Below, one piece after another: positions 37,204 through 49,606 of a DNA stretch of 64,000 bases. The notes below the pieces were generated by a model, which was not told where the DNA came from, searched no databases, and worked only from the letters and a program-made list of their open reading frames with translations. A program made the translations under genes and the position numbers. The first letter of the stretch is position 1. Every line of letters begins with the position of its first letter. The stretch is from Iris pallida (lineage: Eukaryota > Streptophyta > Magnoliopsida > Asparagales > Iridaceae): assembly GCA_029216955.1 (NCBI GenBank), contig JANAVB010015601.1, positions 27,584-91,583 of the forward strand, written 5' to 3'.

Positions 37204-38273
37204 CTGGAAGCATAGCCAATCACCTTCCCATGCTGCTGTAATGCACAACCCAAACCCTTTCCTGAGGCGTCACTGTAGATAGTGAACCCTTCCGATCCTG
37301 ATGGCAATGTCAGAATCGGAGCTGTCGTCAGCTGCTTCTTCAACTCATCAAAAGTGACTTGACAGTCCTCTGACAAAACAAACTCTGCATCCTTTCGGGT
37401 CAGCCTAGTCAATGGCTCTGCAATCTAAGAGAAATCATGTACGAACCTCTTGTAATAGCCTGCCAATCCCAAGAAACTCCTGATCTCTGCTATTGAACTC
37501 GGTGCCGACCAAGCCTCAACTGCCGTGATCTTCTTCGGGTCCACTTAGATCCCATCTCCAGTCACCACATGACCCAAGAAGTCAACTCTGTCCAGAAAGA
37601 ACTCGTACTTCGAGAACTTGCCATAAAGCTCCTTCCTCTTGAGTGTCTCCAGAACCACTCTCAAGTGATCCTCATGCTCCTCCTCAGTCTTCGAGTACAC
37701 CAGAATATCATCGATGAACACCACCACAAACTTATCCAAGTACTGGTGGAACACCTTGTTCATCAAGTTCATGAACACCGTCGGGGAGTTGGTCAGCCCA
37801 AACGACATAACCAAGAACTTAAACTGACCATACCGTATCCTGAATGCGGTCTTAGGGATATCCACCTTATTCACCTTTACCTGATGATAACCTGACCTCA
37901 GGTCAATCTTTGAGAAAACCTGAGCTCCGCTCAACTGATCAAAGATATCATCAATCTGCTACAATGGGTATCTGTTCTTGATCGTGAGGTTGTTGAGTGC
38001 CCTGTAGTCGATACACATCCGTACCGACCCATCCTTCTTGGGTACAAAGAGTACCAGTGCACCCCAAGGTGAAGAACTCGATCGGATGAAGCCCTTGTCC
38101 TGCAGCTCATCTACCTGCTTTTTTAATTCTACCAACTCGTTGTTGCTCACTCGATAGACATGCTGAGAAATCGGTTCCGCACCGGAAACAAAGTCTATCG
38201 AGAACTCAACGTCTCTGTCCAGTGGAAGCCCTGGAAAATTCTCCGAAAAGACATCCATGAACTCCGCAATCAA
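37204..38273 (-). pseudogene. Element A reverse transcriptase and first half of RNase H
   Basis: One frame encodes [66 protein letters not shown], the catalytic [32 protein letters not shown] and then RNase H up to [22 protein letters not shown], where H interrupts it. Stops are TAG at 37959, TAA at 37545 and TAG at 37425. The wording is Tekay/Del-like and close to C1 but clearly a separate element. The domain order continues at 28697 on the other side of H. Confidence 0.93.
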
Positions 38274-38482
38274 ATGATGTGGAATCGCCTTCTCCTCGAC
38301 TGAAACTCCGCAGAAAAGTTCGCCGCTCTGCTCTGCCTGCCGTCAGATGAACTCGAACTCTGGCTCTCCTGGCGCTCCAAACATAACTCTACCCCCACGA
38401 TAATCTATGCTGGCGTGATGCCTGCTCAACCAATCCATACCTAATACAATGTCGTAGTTCGGTAGTGACATTACGAACAGAC

Positions 38483-40040
38483 TCACCTCCAACTCCCGAC
38501 CTCCCAAAATAACTCCCCTTCTGCAACATCACTCACGAGGATAATACCACCCCCGGTCGTAATTTTGCAAGTCCTAGACAATGATTCAGATACAAGGCAG
38601 TATCTAACAATAAATGATACAGACATAAAATTATGGGAAGCACCAAAATCAAATAAGGCGAAAGCTGGAATGGAGTCGAGAAGAACAGAACCTGCAATCA
38701 GCTCCCCAATAGCCTCTGCATCCTCGGCCGCCATGGCGAAAGCTCGCCTTTGCATGCCTCCCCTGGCCTGATGCTGATGATGCATAAACCGCTGCTGCTG
38801 AGTCAGCAGCGGTCCCTTCTGCGGTCCCACTGGATCTTTGGCTCCTGCTCCTTATGCTGCTCAGTCTGCGAAGAGGGAACAGTCCTTCAGTTGATGATCC
38901 GACGAACCGCAGAGAAGGCACTTCCCCAGCCTCTTCCTGTACTCAGTCCATCCATGCCCCGGTTTCCTGCAGAAGGAATAACTAGTAGACTGCTGCCTCG
39001 GCTGCTGATGCTGAGCTGGCTGAAGTCTCGGCTGCTGGAATTGCTACGGCTGAAACTGTCTCTGTTGATGCTGCTGCTGAAAGTGCGGCCTCTTGGCCGG
39101 TCCTCCGCAACCACTGGCTCCTTGAGTGTCTTGCCCCTCTTGAGCTTCAGCTCAAGATCATCCTCTGCTGCTAAGCACCCACCAGGATCTCCTCAAAAAT
39201 GGCACTGCGGGCACTCTTGGTGTAGGACTTCACCTCCTTGACTAGCCCCATCCTGAACCTCCGGGCCTTCGTTGCCTCAGAAAGCCCCTCAACAAATCTT
39301 TCCAGACGACAGAACTCCTCGCCATACTCCTCGACAGTCCGATTGCCCTGCACCAAAGTCTCGAACTGCGTCTCGAGGGCACCAAGCGCTGCGTCGGGAA
39401 AGAACTTCTCTTTGAATATTTTCTTGAAAGCTGTCCAAGTCTGCCCAACTGTACCAACCCTCGGGTCTGTCTGGTACCACGTGCAAGCCAAGTCTTGCAT
39501 CATACTAGTTGTCGCCTCAATATGTAGTCTCGCTAGAACCTCTGCTAGCCTGAAGATCTTCTCCATGTGCTCGATCCACTCATCTGCGTACAGGATGCCC
39601 TCTGTACCCCTGAAGTCCGGAGGGTGCATCTTCTGGAAATCCTGTATGCCCTTCTCCTTCGGCAGATGCTGCTGCTAAACTGCCGGAGGCTGAGCTGTAG
39701 CCCTCTTAACTGTCGTCAGGGCCAGATCGATGCCCCGACTGAACTCTGCCATCTGACGCTGCTGTTGGGCCTGCTGAGCCTCCATGAACTGCTAAAAGAA
39801 AGTAAACAGTCGGACTGCATCGACGGATCCTGAAGGCGGCTGCTGCTGCTGAAGCGTCTCTGGAATAATTAGGCTCTGCCTGCGCACTGGTGGAGGGGCT
39901 CCTCCGAATGCAGCTGAAACACCCACCCCAGCTGGCATAACTGGTGCTGCAGTACCGGGGGCTGGCTGCACAGGATGAGAGGTGGCAGACCTCTCATCAG
40001 TGTCCCCCTGTCCTGGGCGATGAGATCTAGTCTCGACCAT
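38483..40040 (-). pseudogene. Element A gag and protease, frameshifted
   Basis: The start ATG at 40038-40040 opens MVETRSHRPGQGD. A capsid domain follows (PPDFRGTEGILYADEWIEHMEKIF, AFKKIFKEKFFPD, RTVEEYGEEFCRLERF). A Gln-rich linker and one zinc knuckle, CLLCGSSDHQLKDC, come next (first Cys 38918-38920) in a different frame, so a frameshift lies between. A second knuckle is degraded. The protease site reads FDFGASHNF, Ser of D-S-G being changed to Phe. A further frameshift separates it from RT. Stops in the gag part are TAG at 39792, 39675 and 39171, and TAG at 39044 in the linker. Confidence 0.9.
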
Positions 40041-40202
40041 CCTGGAGACAGATCAACAAGAAAATAATTTCTGAGAATGAGTCGAAATAGCAAAGGAGGA
40101 CAGTTTATATTCAAGGGAAGACAATAAGCAACAAATTTAGATAAAAGAAATCTGATTAAGAGTTTTTTCTAATGTGATTGAGTACCTTCAAGAATATCCT
40201 AA

Positions 40203-40270
40203 TCCTACTGCAGGCTGCAGTGATACTCTAGTTCGAATACCACTGTAAATCTAGACCTGCATGGCTACCA
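40203..40270 (-). promoter_or_regulatory. Leader of element A: damaged tRNA-Ile primer site, stem-loop, GCCTGC box
   Basis: The primer site at 40254-40270 has lost one G and has one base change against the perfect sites elsewhere. An inverted repeat lies at 40220-40243 (GTGGTATTCGAAC...GTATCAC on the minus strand), and GCCTGCAGTAGGA at 40203-40215. Element G has the same leader at 59265-59338. Confidence 0.8.
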
Positions 40271-43134
40271 CTAAAAAACGTGTCACGACCTACACCTTGT
40301 GTAGGGGCACGAAGTGGGTACGTCCAGCCTACGTCGTAGTGTCGATGATAGAACGCTGTCCTAGGTCACATACATCTAATAGTTTAAGGTACATTGCACA
40401 GTCATACTCTCTGAATGGAGGAAAATAAAGTACAATCTCAATCACAGCTAAAAAATGTACGATAAGATAGATAAGAATATCAACAGAATCCACAGATGAA
40501 ATATGATAAAAGAGATAATCCAAAGTTCTAAGATAAACATTTAACAAAATCTACAAATCCACAATCTCTAGTACAATATCCAGATGAGATACAACTGAAA
40601 TAAAATAACTAAGTAAGGAATGTCGTCAGCAGGTATGTATCCTGCTGGAAGTCCAAGTCACAGGTGTCCTCTAGTGTTGTCCTATAGTAAGTGGTGCAAC
40701 ATGCCTCATCCTTGTCCTCTATAATATTTTCAACAGGTCCAGTAAGGACAGAAGCGAGCACCGTACATCTCACGCAGTTCATATTATGACAGGAATATAA
40801 AACAGGCAATAGAGTAAAATACATGAAATGCTGAAAGAAAAGGACATGAGATAAAAAGAAGACTGTATGGAAATATCTACTATAAGTAAAGAGCTACAGT
40901 AAACTAGTGATTTAGAGTACAATAGACATGTGAATGGCTTGATAATAAATATGAGAGGTTGTACATAGCTATACTACTTTGGAAATATTCACATGACTAT
41001 TTCTATTCCCCCATCCCCAATCAATACATAAGGATCCGTTCAAGTTATGTTATTGTACATAATTTCACATGGGGGCCATAAATGGGTGCACATGAATATA
41101 AATATGGGGCTCCGTGAACATGAGAGTACATGAATCACGAGAGTGCACATGAATGGTGGAAGCAAAGGAATACATAATGAAAGTGAAACGCATATGACAT
41201 GATATATCTGATGCTCCTAAGGGGGATAACATCGTATGAAAGATCCATATAGTACTAATTCGTGTTTCCATCGTGACAGCATCAAGTAAAGTAATCTAGA
41301 GCAAGAATTAGTCCTAGAAAGTATGAAACGGTCAGAGAATGTACTCACCTGATATCCTGAGTATCCGAAGTGAAAATACTGTCTGATGAGAGGTGTCTGG
41401 CTCCTGTTTAGAATAACACAAGTCACAACATATCCAAACATGGTAAAAGAATATGACAATGCATTCTACATGATGTTTGGTTCAATCTAGGCTAAAATCA
41501 ACCTTTGGTCAACTCTACTAACTATACTAGTCAAACTAGGTCAACTAGGTCAAGTCCTAACTCAGACAAGTCTCACTAAGCCTAACCATGTCTATCCTAG
41601 CATTCACATACCATCACAATGCTATACAAGATATCACACACAAATCTCATGTATATACATACCCATATACACATAATGTATACATAGGCTTACATATAGG
41701 AAACCATATAGACCTATATGCTATGTACAATCTATATTGGCATACACTATTTATATATTCACCATATTCACATATACAAATATATATAGGCTAACATACA
41801 TATATATTTTATATATTATCTAGCAAGAATAGATATTATGTATATATATACATATAGAGAGAGAGATAGGGTTACAATGGTATACAGTGTATGTACCATG
41901 TGTGTGTGTGTATACAGTACATAGGTTATCAGGTTAGTGTACATGTGTGTATGTGTGTTTCAATGTTGTGGTGTCTCAATGTGTGTGTATAACAGCAGTA
42001 GGGTGTGGTTTCCAGATTTCCAATTTTGAGTGTACATATGTGTGTGTGTTAGATTATAACATAGGTTTTGAGCATTTGTGTGTTCAGATTTCTGTGATAG
42101 GCTGGTGACATGGGTGTGTGAGTATAATTCATAGGGTGTGCTCGGGTTCTGACAGTTCAATGTGAACATGTATATTAGAAATCAACACAGGTGAGTGTGT
42201 ATGAACATGTATGTGTCATTCAAAAATCAGTGTATACATAGATTCCAGTTTTCAGTTTTAATATTCCTTTAGCATTTCGAAAACCCAATCAACTAGCTAA
42301 TATGAATCCAACATTGTAACTTAATCTCAGATATGATATATAGATTATATGATCTAACATGGTAAATTTAATCATTCAAAAATCAGTTTAAACATAATTA
42401 AATCTCAGAATTCGACACATAGAACATGGTATCAGTCTATTTGGGGAAAACACGATTTCAAAATCAAAATACAGTTAAACATTCAATTCATTGGTTGGTA
42501 AATAATGTACATATGTGTATGTGTCATGCAAGTGTCATGGTCTCCATAAACTGGACACAAACGTGTCCAAAACAATCCAATACACGAGCACATTGGAACA
42601 GTGCACTGACAGTATGGTGCGTGTGTGCCATGGATTTGTGCACACGACATGAGTCGAATCATGACACATGCTCGTGTCCCTGTGTTCGCCCAACGTAGGG
42701 AAACACGTTTATTTCCCTGACATGTCACCATGACGTGTCTACGAGGGACACAAAACCCGTATCAGAGGGACGAGACACGCGTGCACAGTATAGTATGAAA
42801 CACGTATACACGCGATTTCTTCCTCGATACGAAACTATATTACATGAAATTTCTTGGGTATCGTGCCAGACATGTGCTACGTGTGTCCAAGAAATATTGT
42901 GTCAAATCTTGTCATGTACTATGTGCACGATACCTCGAGCAACAGGGCATCGAGCATACTGCTAGTGCTGCGTGTCCAATAAAAATTTGGACACGAAGAC
43001 GGCACGATTTGTGTTAAGTGCAAAAAAAAACCAAATCACACATATAGCTACAATATTGTTTAAATAGTTTTCAAAAATATGAAATAAAAGTTCTCTTTGG
43101 CATTTCAACAAACAACTACAAATAGGAAATGATA

Positions 43135-43153
43135 CGTGTCCGATACGGACACG
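43135..43153. promoter_or_regulatory. CGTGTCCG palindrome in LTR A
   Basis: CGTGTCCG and CGGACACG arms with a three-base centre. The same palindrome with longer arms is kept at 55436-55458 and 61842-61864 in element G. It may be a protein binding site; the function is inferred only from its conservation. Confidence 0.5.
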
Positions 43154-43512
43154 AAACTGCAAAACTTTCCCAATCACACACCATAGCTAGGGGACACCTA
43201 GATCTAGGCTATTATGCAAAGAAATCAGGATTAAAAGATAGTTTAAGGTGTTTACCTATAGAGTATCAATCACAAGGAAAAAGCCCCAAATAGGAAGATT
43301 CTTCTTGCAAGCCAAAAGTTCCAAATTGTACCAAATCTGATATTTCTCTCCATGAACAGAAAATGAAGTGGGATTAGGTTCTAATGCAAGAGACTAGAGT
43401 CAAAAATGAATAAAAACGAAAGAGTTATGGATTGGAGAAGAAAGACCAATACCTCTTTCTTTCTAAAAGTTATTTTGAAGCAAAAGAGGCAAGAACAAGG
43501 AAGAGAGATTAA

Positions 43513-44592
43513 GGGCCCGTTTGGTTCTGCTTTAACCACACATTTTGAGTTTAAACAAACAAATGGGAGTAAACAATGTTTGGCAGTGATAATTCACAAT
43601 TTGATATCCCAAACTTTTTAGAAAGCAACACTCAGAACACTGGATTTGAGGAAGTAAAAAATAGTTGTTTTCAAAACAACTTTTTCTTTGTTTACACTGT
43701 TTGAGGGGCCCACGTCCCTTCCCCTCCTCAATCCCTGGTTTCTCTCACTCACTCTCTCTCTCTTCCCTGCTCTCTTTACCATGAGACACGCTCCCTGATG
43801 TCTCTTCTCCATGAGACCTCCAGCCCGCAGGAGAATGGAGTTCGAAGCTCGAGTACGTTACCTCCGTGCGTCGTTGGTGATCGGCGGTGGTAAAGGCGGA
43901 GGTGGTGTTGGTCCCAGGCCTAGCCAATTCAGCCACGGCCTCGACCGTCTCGTCGATGATCTCAACTGGTTCGTTGACAACCTCGACTGGCTCGTCGACG
44001 ACCTCCCCCGCCTCATCCTCATCGGCTCGTTGACAAGCACCTACCACCACAGGTCCAGCTGGTTCGATCCTACTCGGCTTGTTGACAACCTTGACCGCCT
44101 CTTCGATGAATTCCCACCGCATTATCCTCGTCGAAGATCTCAACCGACTCGTCGATGTCCTCCCACCGGTAGCTTAGGGTTAGTTTTGGGACATGGTGGT
44201 GGTTTCGATGGTTACATCGATGAGCCGGTTATGTTGGATCGGCGGAGGAGGAAGGGCCATATCGACTTCCATGACTGGACGTGACTCCAGCGGAAGTCGA
44301 CAATGTCCGAATCCTCGAGATGTTCGGATCAACGTTTGGTAGGGACACAGGGACACAGTTGGGCACGTTTGGGAGGGACACAATGGACACGAACATATGT
44401 GGACACAGATAAAAAATTATTTTCTAAAAAAATTACCAAACAAAATTTTAGTTTTTTGTTTTTTAAAACTATATTTCAGATGAGAGTAACCAAACACAAA
44501 ACCAAAATCTCTACTTAGAAAATAACTTTATAACTTACTTTCAGAAAACTGCTTTTAGAACTAAATTTTATAAAACATATCCAAACGGACCC
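43513..44592. mobile_element. Non-autonomous PIF/Harbinger-like DNA element (1,080 bp)
   Basis: Termini GGGCCCGTTTGG (43513) and CCAAACGGACCC (to 44592) are inverted repeats with one mismatch, flanked by TAA on both sides (43510-43512 and 44593-44595). A 3-base TAA/TTA target duplication and GGGCC-type ends fit PIF/Harbinger (Tourist-like) elements. No transposase is present. The centre (43700-44290) is GC-rich with a degenerate CTCGTCGACGACCTC-type repeat, read as LVDDL repeats in one frame; this is probably captured or repeat-expanded sequence. It sits close to where LTR A's promoter should be. Confidence 0.8.
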
Positions 44593-44946
44593 TAAATAGG
44601 GGGGATCCCTATGTGGCCGGCCAAGTAAGAAGAATTAGGGTTAGGGTTATGACTAATGGGCTTGGGCCAAGTTACAATGATAAATGAAATCAATTCTTAA
44701 GTCAAAAGTCCATGCACTAAATCATTTATTCTCTATATAACTTGGTTTCAAAATAACTTAACTTGGGTTGACTTAAGTTAGACTAGGGTCCCACCATGCT
44801 AACCAAGTCACCATAGCTAAAGTCAACATCTAGGTTACTCTCTAAAGTCTCAATTAGCAAAGGTCAAAAATAACAACCATCACTCCAATAATTCAAATAA
44901 TCCAAATTCTCAAATGACCAAAATACCCTCAGCTAAATGTGTAGTA

Positions 44947-47081
44947 ACAAAGTGCAACTTGCTTCATGATGGATCTCAAATTTTATTTTTTTATTGTCTC
45001 CTTACTTGATTCTAAGCCTCTCTAGAACTTGTCATTTTTGGTTTTGATGATGGATTTTTGTAAATCTAAGTTTTGATCTTTTCATTCTTCTTGGTTTCGA
45101 TCTACTAAAATTGTACGATTTATTTTAAGGAAATTATGGACTTTTAAAGTTCATGGTTCAACCAAGCATTTTTATGCTGGTTGGAGACATGAACAATGGT
45201 TGCGCGCACTTTTTAGTACTGCACCATCAGGTTGCACGGGTTCTGGCACAACCTAGCTTGGTACAACCTGCCCTAGCGCACCCAAGTCAGGCGCAACCTG
45301 ACCTGGCGCACCCCAATCAGGCGCAACCTGACCTGGTGTACCCCAGTCAGCGCACCTAACTGGCACACCCCAGTCAGGTGCAACCTGACTTGGTGCAACC
45401 TGACCTGGCGCACCCCAGCCTGGCACAACCCAACTTAGGCTTCACCTATTCTCCTTGGTGCCACCGTCACTTCTGGTGCCAGTTGACCAGCGCCACTTGT
45501 TGCCATGATACCCCTTGTCCCCATGCATGTTCTCCTAGTTCTTGATGTATATGTATGTGAACTTGCATGTAACTTATACTTGACCCATCTTGTGATGACC
45601 CGGCTCGATAACTGGCTGAGCATAGCATGACTTGCCAGTATGATCATGACATGAACACGACTTAAAATGAATACGACATGTATAATCTTGATAGTGGCCC
45701 GTCGAGGCGCACTTTTTGGCAAGAACTTTGACATGATAAGTAACTTGATATGACATGTATAATCTTGATAGTGGCCCGTCGAGGCGCACTCCTGACAAGC
45801 AATCTTGAAAAGTAACACGTAACCTTACATGACATATAATCTTGAACGCTGTTCAGACAGCTACCCTGACTTGCTAAGTAACTCTTGTCTTGACACCATG
45901 GTTGATTTTCTTTATTGTGCCTGTATAAGCTACCTATCTCGTCTTGCATCATGTCTAGGACATGAATTATTGGTTACCACGGTCAGGGATTCATAATGAA
46001 TCTGACTAGGTTAATGACTAGATTGATCAAGTAGTTCATATAGATTTTCCCAGTTACAAGTGATCTCGTTATCCCGGCCACCACCAGAAGGACTTGTAGC
46101 CTGCCGACGAGTAGGGCATATTTCCATCCTACTGTCATGTGGGGAACTTCTGAAAACATAAGTAATGAAAGTACACCATTAAGCTTGATAACTTTTGTAA
46201 CTCTAATAATTCTCCTCGCCTGGATAACCTGGATAGTATGCAGGACTTGTGACTGCGGGAACATCTCAATTGTATCTTGTTAGTAACTAAGCTTATGATA
46301 ATCCTAGTTAGCTAACAATAGCAAGTCGTAGGACTTGATTGGTCGTGCTTGAATAAATTATCTCATGATTAATATAGGAATTATATTCCACCTCTTATTC
46401 CTCCTACGGCAGCTAATATTTTATGTTAACTCGGTCCCTCATGTTATTAACTATACTTATTTATCATTCTTCTTTCATTATGCTGATTTAGTTCCTAAGT
46501 GAAGCCTCCCTTGTGGCTCTTGCTCTTTATGGGGTCGGACCTAGCTGGTTTTGTATGGCCAAATTTCGGAGTGATACCCGAGGATCTTCCTGCTTATCAG
46601 CCAGATGGTGAACACCAAACGTAATCATTGCAACGAGTGGATTCTTATTTTGCTCTCCCACTCTATTATAAATTATTCTTTTGAGGCGTTTAGCCGCTAA
46701 GCAAGTGTTAGCTCATGTTGAAACTTAATTTCTGTTTGCCTATGGGCTGTAACATGATTGACAAATCCTAGGGTTGATCATGTATGACTTAAACTCTTGC
46801 TAGTCTCCGTATTTTGTATGAATAGCTTCATGATCATCTGAATATATAATGTTTGGGATGCCTTACTTTGTATGTGATGATCTACCATCTTGTTACATTT
46901 ACTTGCTTGCCTGAGAATGAGAGACTAGGCTTGTTTTTGACCCTAAAAGACTAATGGCTTGTAGTAAACCCTCATGTATCTAGACAGCTGTGACTGTATT
47001 ACGAGGTGGGATTCACTTCAATGTACGTAGCTGGCTGTGTCTATCCCTCGCTCTCCAGTATTTTGGTTCTGGGGCGTGACA
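44947..47081 (+). repeat. Left-truncated LTR of the element B family
   Basis: From about 44947 (CAACTTGCTTCATGATGGATCTC) to GGGGCGTGACA at 47081 it follows LTR B (24650-27138), including the GTTAGCTCRTGTT and GGTTCTGG blocks near the end. The first 290 bases of the LTR, including the TATA region, are missing. Its right end is intact and abuts LINE sequence, so the parent element seems to have entered a LINE. It carries a different minisatellite from LTR B. Confidence 0.88.
45238..45432. repeat. GCGCAACCTGACCTG minisatellite
   Basis: About ten degenerate copies of GCGCAACCTGACCTG / GCGCACCCCAGTCAG type, 13-20 bases each, at the position that in LTR B holds the GCCGCAGGA repeat. Confidence 0.88.
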
Positions 47082-49555
47082 GAAGGACACATCCTTAAAG
47101 ACCAACGGAGCATCTAGTCAGCAGCTGCTAATTTCCATACTCATTTGTTTACTAAAGAAGTCATCACTAGGGACGAGGATTACCTCACAGCGATCCTCCG
47201 GTTGATCGAGGATAGCGATAACTCCCAGCTGCAACTCATTCCTTTCGAGCAAGAAGTCAAAGACGCTGTCTGGGTCCTGAACGAACACAGTGCTGCAGGT
47301 CCTGACGGATTTACTAGTGTTTTCTTTAGATCTTGCTGGGACATTTAAGTCGGATATCCATAAGGCGGTTACTGCCTTCTTCCAAAGAGCAAGGTACCCC
47401 AGATCGATATCCTGTGTTAATGATCCTTATTCCCAAGCAGGAGAACCCGACGACCTTCAAAGATTTTTGTCCTTTGAGCCTGTGCACCTTCATTAACAAA
47501 ATTATCTCTAAGATTATCGCCAACCGCATGATAGGCTTCTCCCAAGATCATCTCCGAAGAGCAAAGTGGCTTTGTTCGCGGTCGGAACATCCTGGACAAC
47601 ATCTTGCTCACCGAGGAGATGATCACCTGCATGAAATTCTCGGCTAGAGGTGGAAACATCGCCATCAAACTTGATATGGGGAAGGCATAAGACAGGCTCG
47701 ACTGACAATTCATGATATGGATGTTCAGGGTCTTCGGGTTCTCGAAGACCTGGATTGACATCCTGTGGAGATCTATTAGCAATTTATGGTTCTCCACAGT
47801 CGTTAACGGATAAGTTGAGGTCTTCTTCAAATCTAGTCGTGTGTCAGACAAGGAGATCCTTTATCCTCCACCATTTTATCATCTCTGCTGAAGCTCTTAG
47901 CAGAAATCTGAACAAAATGGTTGGCTCCCCCCGGTTCCAATTTTTATACCACTAACGGTTGCCCTATTTTATCTATCTGGCCTATGCCGAAGACATTCTC
48001 ATCAGGCGAAATCGGGTCAGTAGAAGTGGTCCATAACACGATGTAAAGACACACCAGATGCTCGGGTCAGAAAGTAAACTCCAACAAGAGCGTTATCTAT
48101 GTTCACCACAAGACAGACAGAGAACACTTAGTTACCCTTACTAACAATAATTCCTTCTCTATTGCATATCCTCCATTCTTCTATCTTGGGTGCCCGTCGG
48201 TGTACGAGAGATCTAACGCGGGCATCTATGAAGGCTGATTAGCAAAATTAGAAAAATTGAGGGTTAGCACAATGCAATCCTTTCGCATGGCGAAAAGATG
48301 ATCTTAATTCAGCACGTACTTTCGTCCATCCCCATTTACACACTAGCCGCCTGCTCTCCTCCTAAGAAGGTGCTCACATCTGTCGAAAACCTTTTTGCCA
48401 ACTTCTTCTAGGGGCACAGCGTCGGCAAGGATAAGCATCACTAGGCCAGTTGGGACACAATGGCCAGACCAACAATGATGGACGGCCTTGGCTTCTGCAG
48501 GCTATCGCATATTGTTAAAGCATGTTCTACGAAGATATGGTGGAAGTTACGCGAGAGTCATACTATCTGGTCTAGATTCATGAAGGCCGGATATTTCAAG
48601 TACTCACATCCGTCGACTGCTGATTTCAATAGCAAATCCTCCACGAATTGGCAATGAATCCTAAAAAGTTAGTGTCTCATCGAACCTCTTATCCATCTCC
48701 AACTAGGATCGGGCGACTCGTCTCTTTTCCATGAACGATGGGCTGGGGATAACCTCATTCTCCATCATCTGGCAACCCCGGCCAATTGCGTGATTAGAGA
48801 TCTGTGGGACCGTACGGGTGACTGGCATTGGGACAGGGTTCAGGCCTGGAGTGGAGACGAGGCGGCTATTGCGTTGGCCGCCTATGGCCTGAAGGTTAAC
48901 TCGGAACCAGACTTCCTGAGGTGGTCCCTCTCAGCTAATGGATCTTCACTCTGGCTTCGGCGAAAGAGCGATTCACGAGATAGGAATTCCATCCTCCATC
49001 ATCGGCCCTTGGCAATCTTGCATTCCAAAAAAAATGTTCATGCTTGATTTGGAGAGCACACTGCTCAAAGCTCCCCACTGACTACAACCTCAATTCCTAG
49101 GCTTCGGTCTAGCTTCTGCTTGTCACTGCTGCTCGAACCGACATTCTGAAACTGTTGCATGTTCTGTATTCAGGTACCTTGGCCGTGCAGGTTTGGGCTG
49201 CGTTCTTCCAACGTTACAATCAGGATCAGGCTGTTGGGGGCTTCAATGATCTTCTAGCCAACTGGGGTTGCTTCACACGGACACCAGGTCGTTGCAACCG
49301 CCATCACGTAGGTCAGATGGAAGAACCGCAACAAATTCAGATATGAAGAGCACCAGTACACTCCAGATTCTCAAAGTCAGCAAACACTACAAACATGTTC
49401 GGGACAGTTTATAGCAATTCTTACTCCGTTGATTTATTTTGGGTTGGTGCGCGTGGTCTTATTGACCTGCCACCCTTTACTTTTGTCTCTATTTTTGCGC
49501 TTACTTGTAAAGGCTACGATATTTTGCGCCTTCCTATGAATAAATTGGAGTTTTG
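47082..49555 (+). pseudogene. LINE (L1-type) ORF2 remnant: RT to C-terminus
   Basis: The first frame shows LQLIPFEQEVKDAVWVLNEHSAAGPDGFTSVFFRSCWDI, the start of a plant L1-type reverse transcriptase. After frameshifts come LIPKQENPTTFKDFCPLSLCTFINKIISKIIANRM, the RNILDNILLTEEM segment, IAIKLDMGKA, the active-site region as YAEDILI (F/Y-A-D-D with the first Asp changed) near 47980, and the C-terminal part with CSPPKKVLTSVENLFANFF and FHERWAGDNLILHH. Endonuclease and ORF1 are missing at the left, where an LTR abuts. At the right it ends in TTTGATAA followed by a TA run. It has many stops and frameshifts and is non-functional. Confidence 0.88.
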
Positions 49556-49606
49556 ATAATATATATATATATCTATATATATTATATATATTATATATTA
49601 TAATAT
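49556..49606. repeat. (TA)n run at the LINE 3' end
   Basis: Imperfect TA repeat directly after the LINE terminus, in the place of a poly-A tail. Confidence 0.85.

Larger units (their letters stand above)
40281..44946 (-). repeat. 5' LTR of element A, interrupted and truncated
   Basis: It starts TGTCACGACCTACACC at 40281 next to the primer site and aligns in reverse with the 4.75 kb LTR of element G: first the GAACGCTGT block, then a CA/TG-rich zone at 41500-42200, then a GACACG-rich zone at 42540-43160. A Harbinger-type insert occupies 43513-44592. The remainder, with AACCCTAACCC-like sequence near 44640, continues to about 44946, where a B-type LTR fragment abuts. The last 200 or so bases of the LTR are missing. 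Open frames in it are not coding. Confidence 0.85.

Noticed and set aside
40227..40243. TGGTATTCGAAC, considered as an initiator tRNA-Met primer site
   Set aside because: It lies 38 bases from the LTR, matches TGGTATCAGAGC poorly, and the tRNA-Ile site sits at the correct place.
43811..44284. 157-codon frame with Leu-Val-Asp repeats
   Set aside because: Part of the Harbinger-like element's repetitive GC-rich centre; no recognisable domain.
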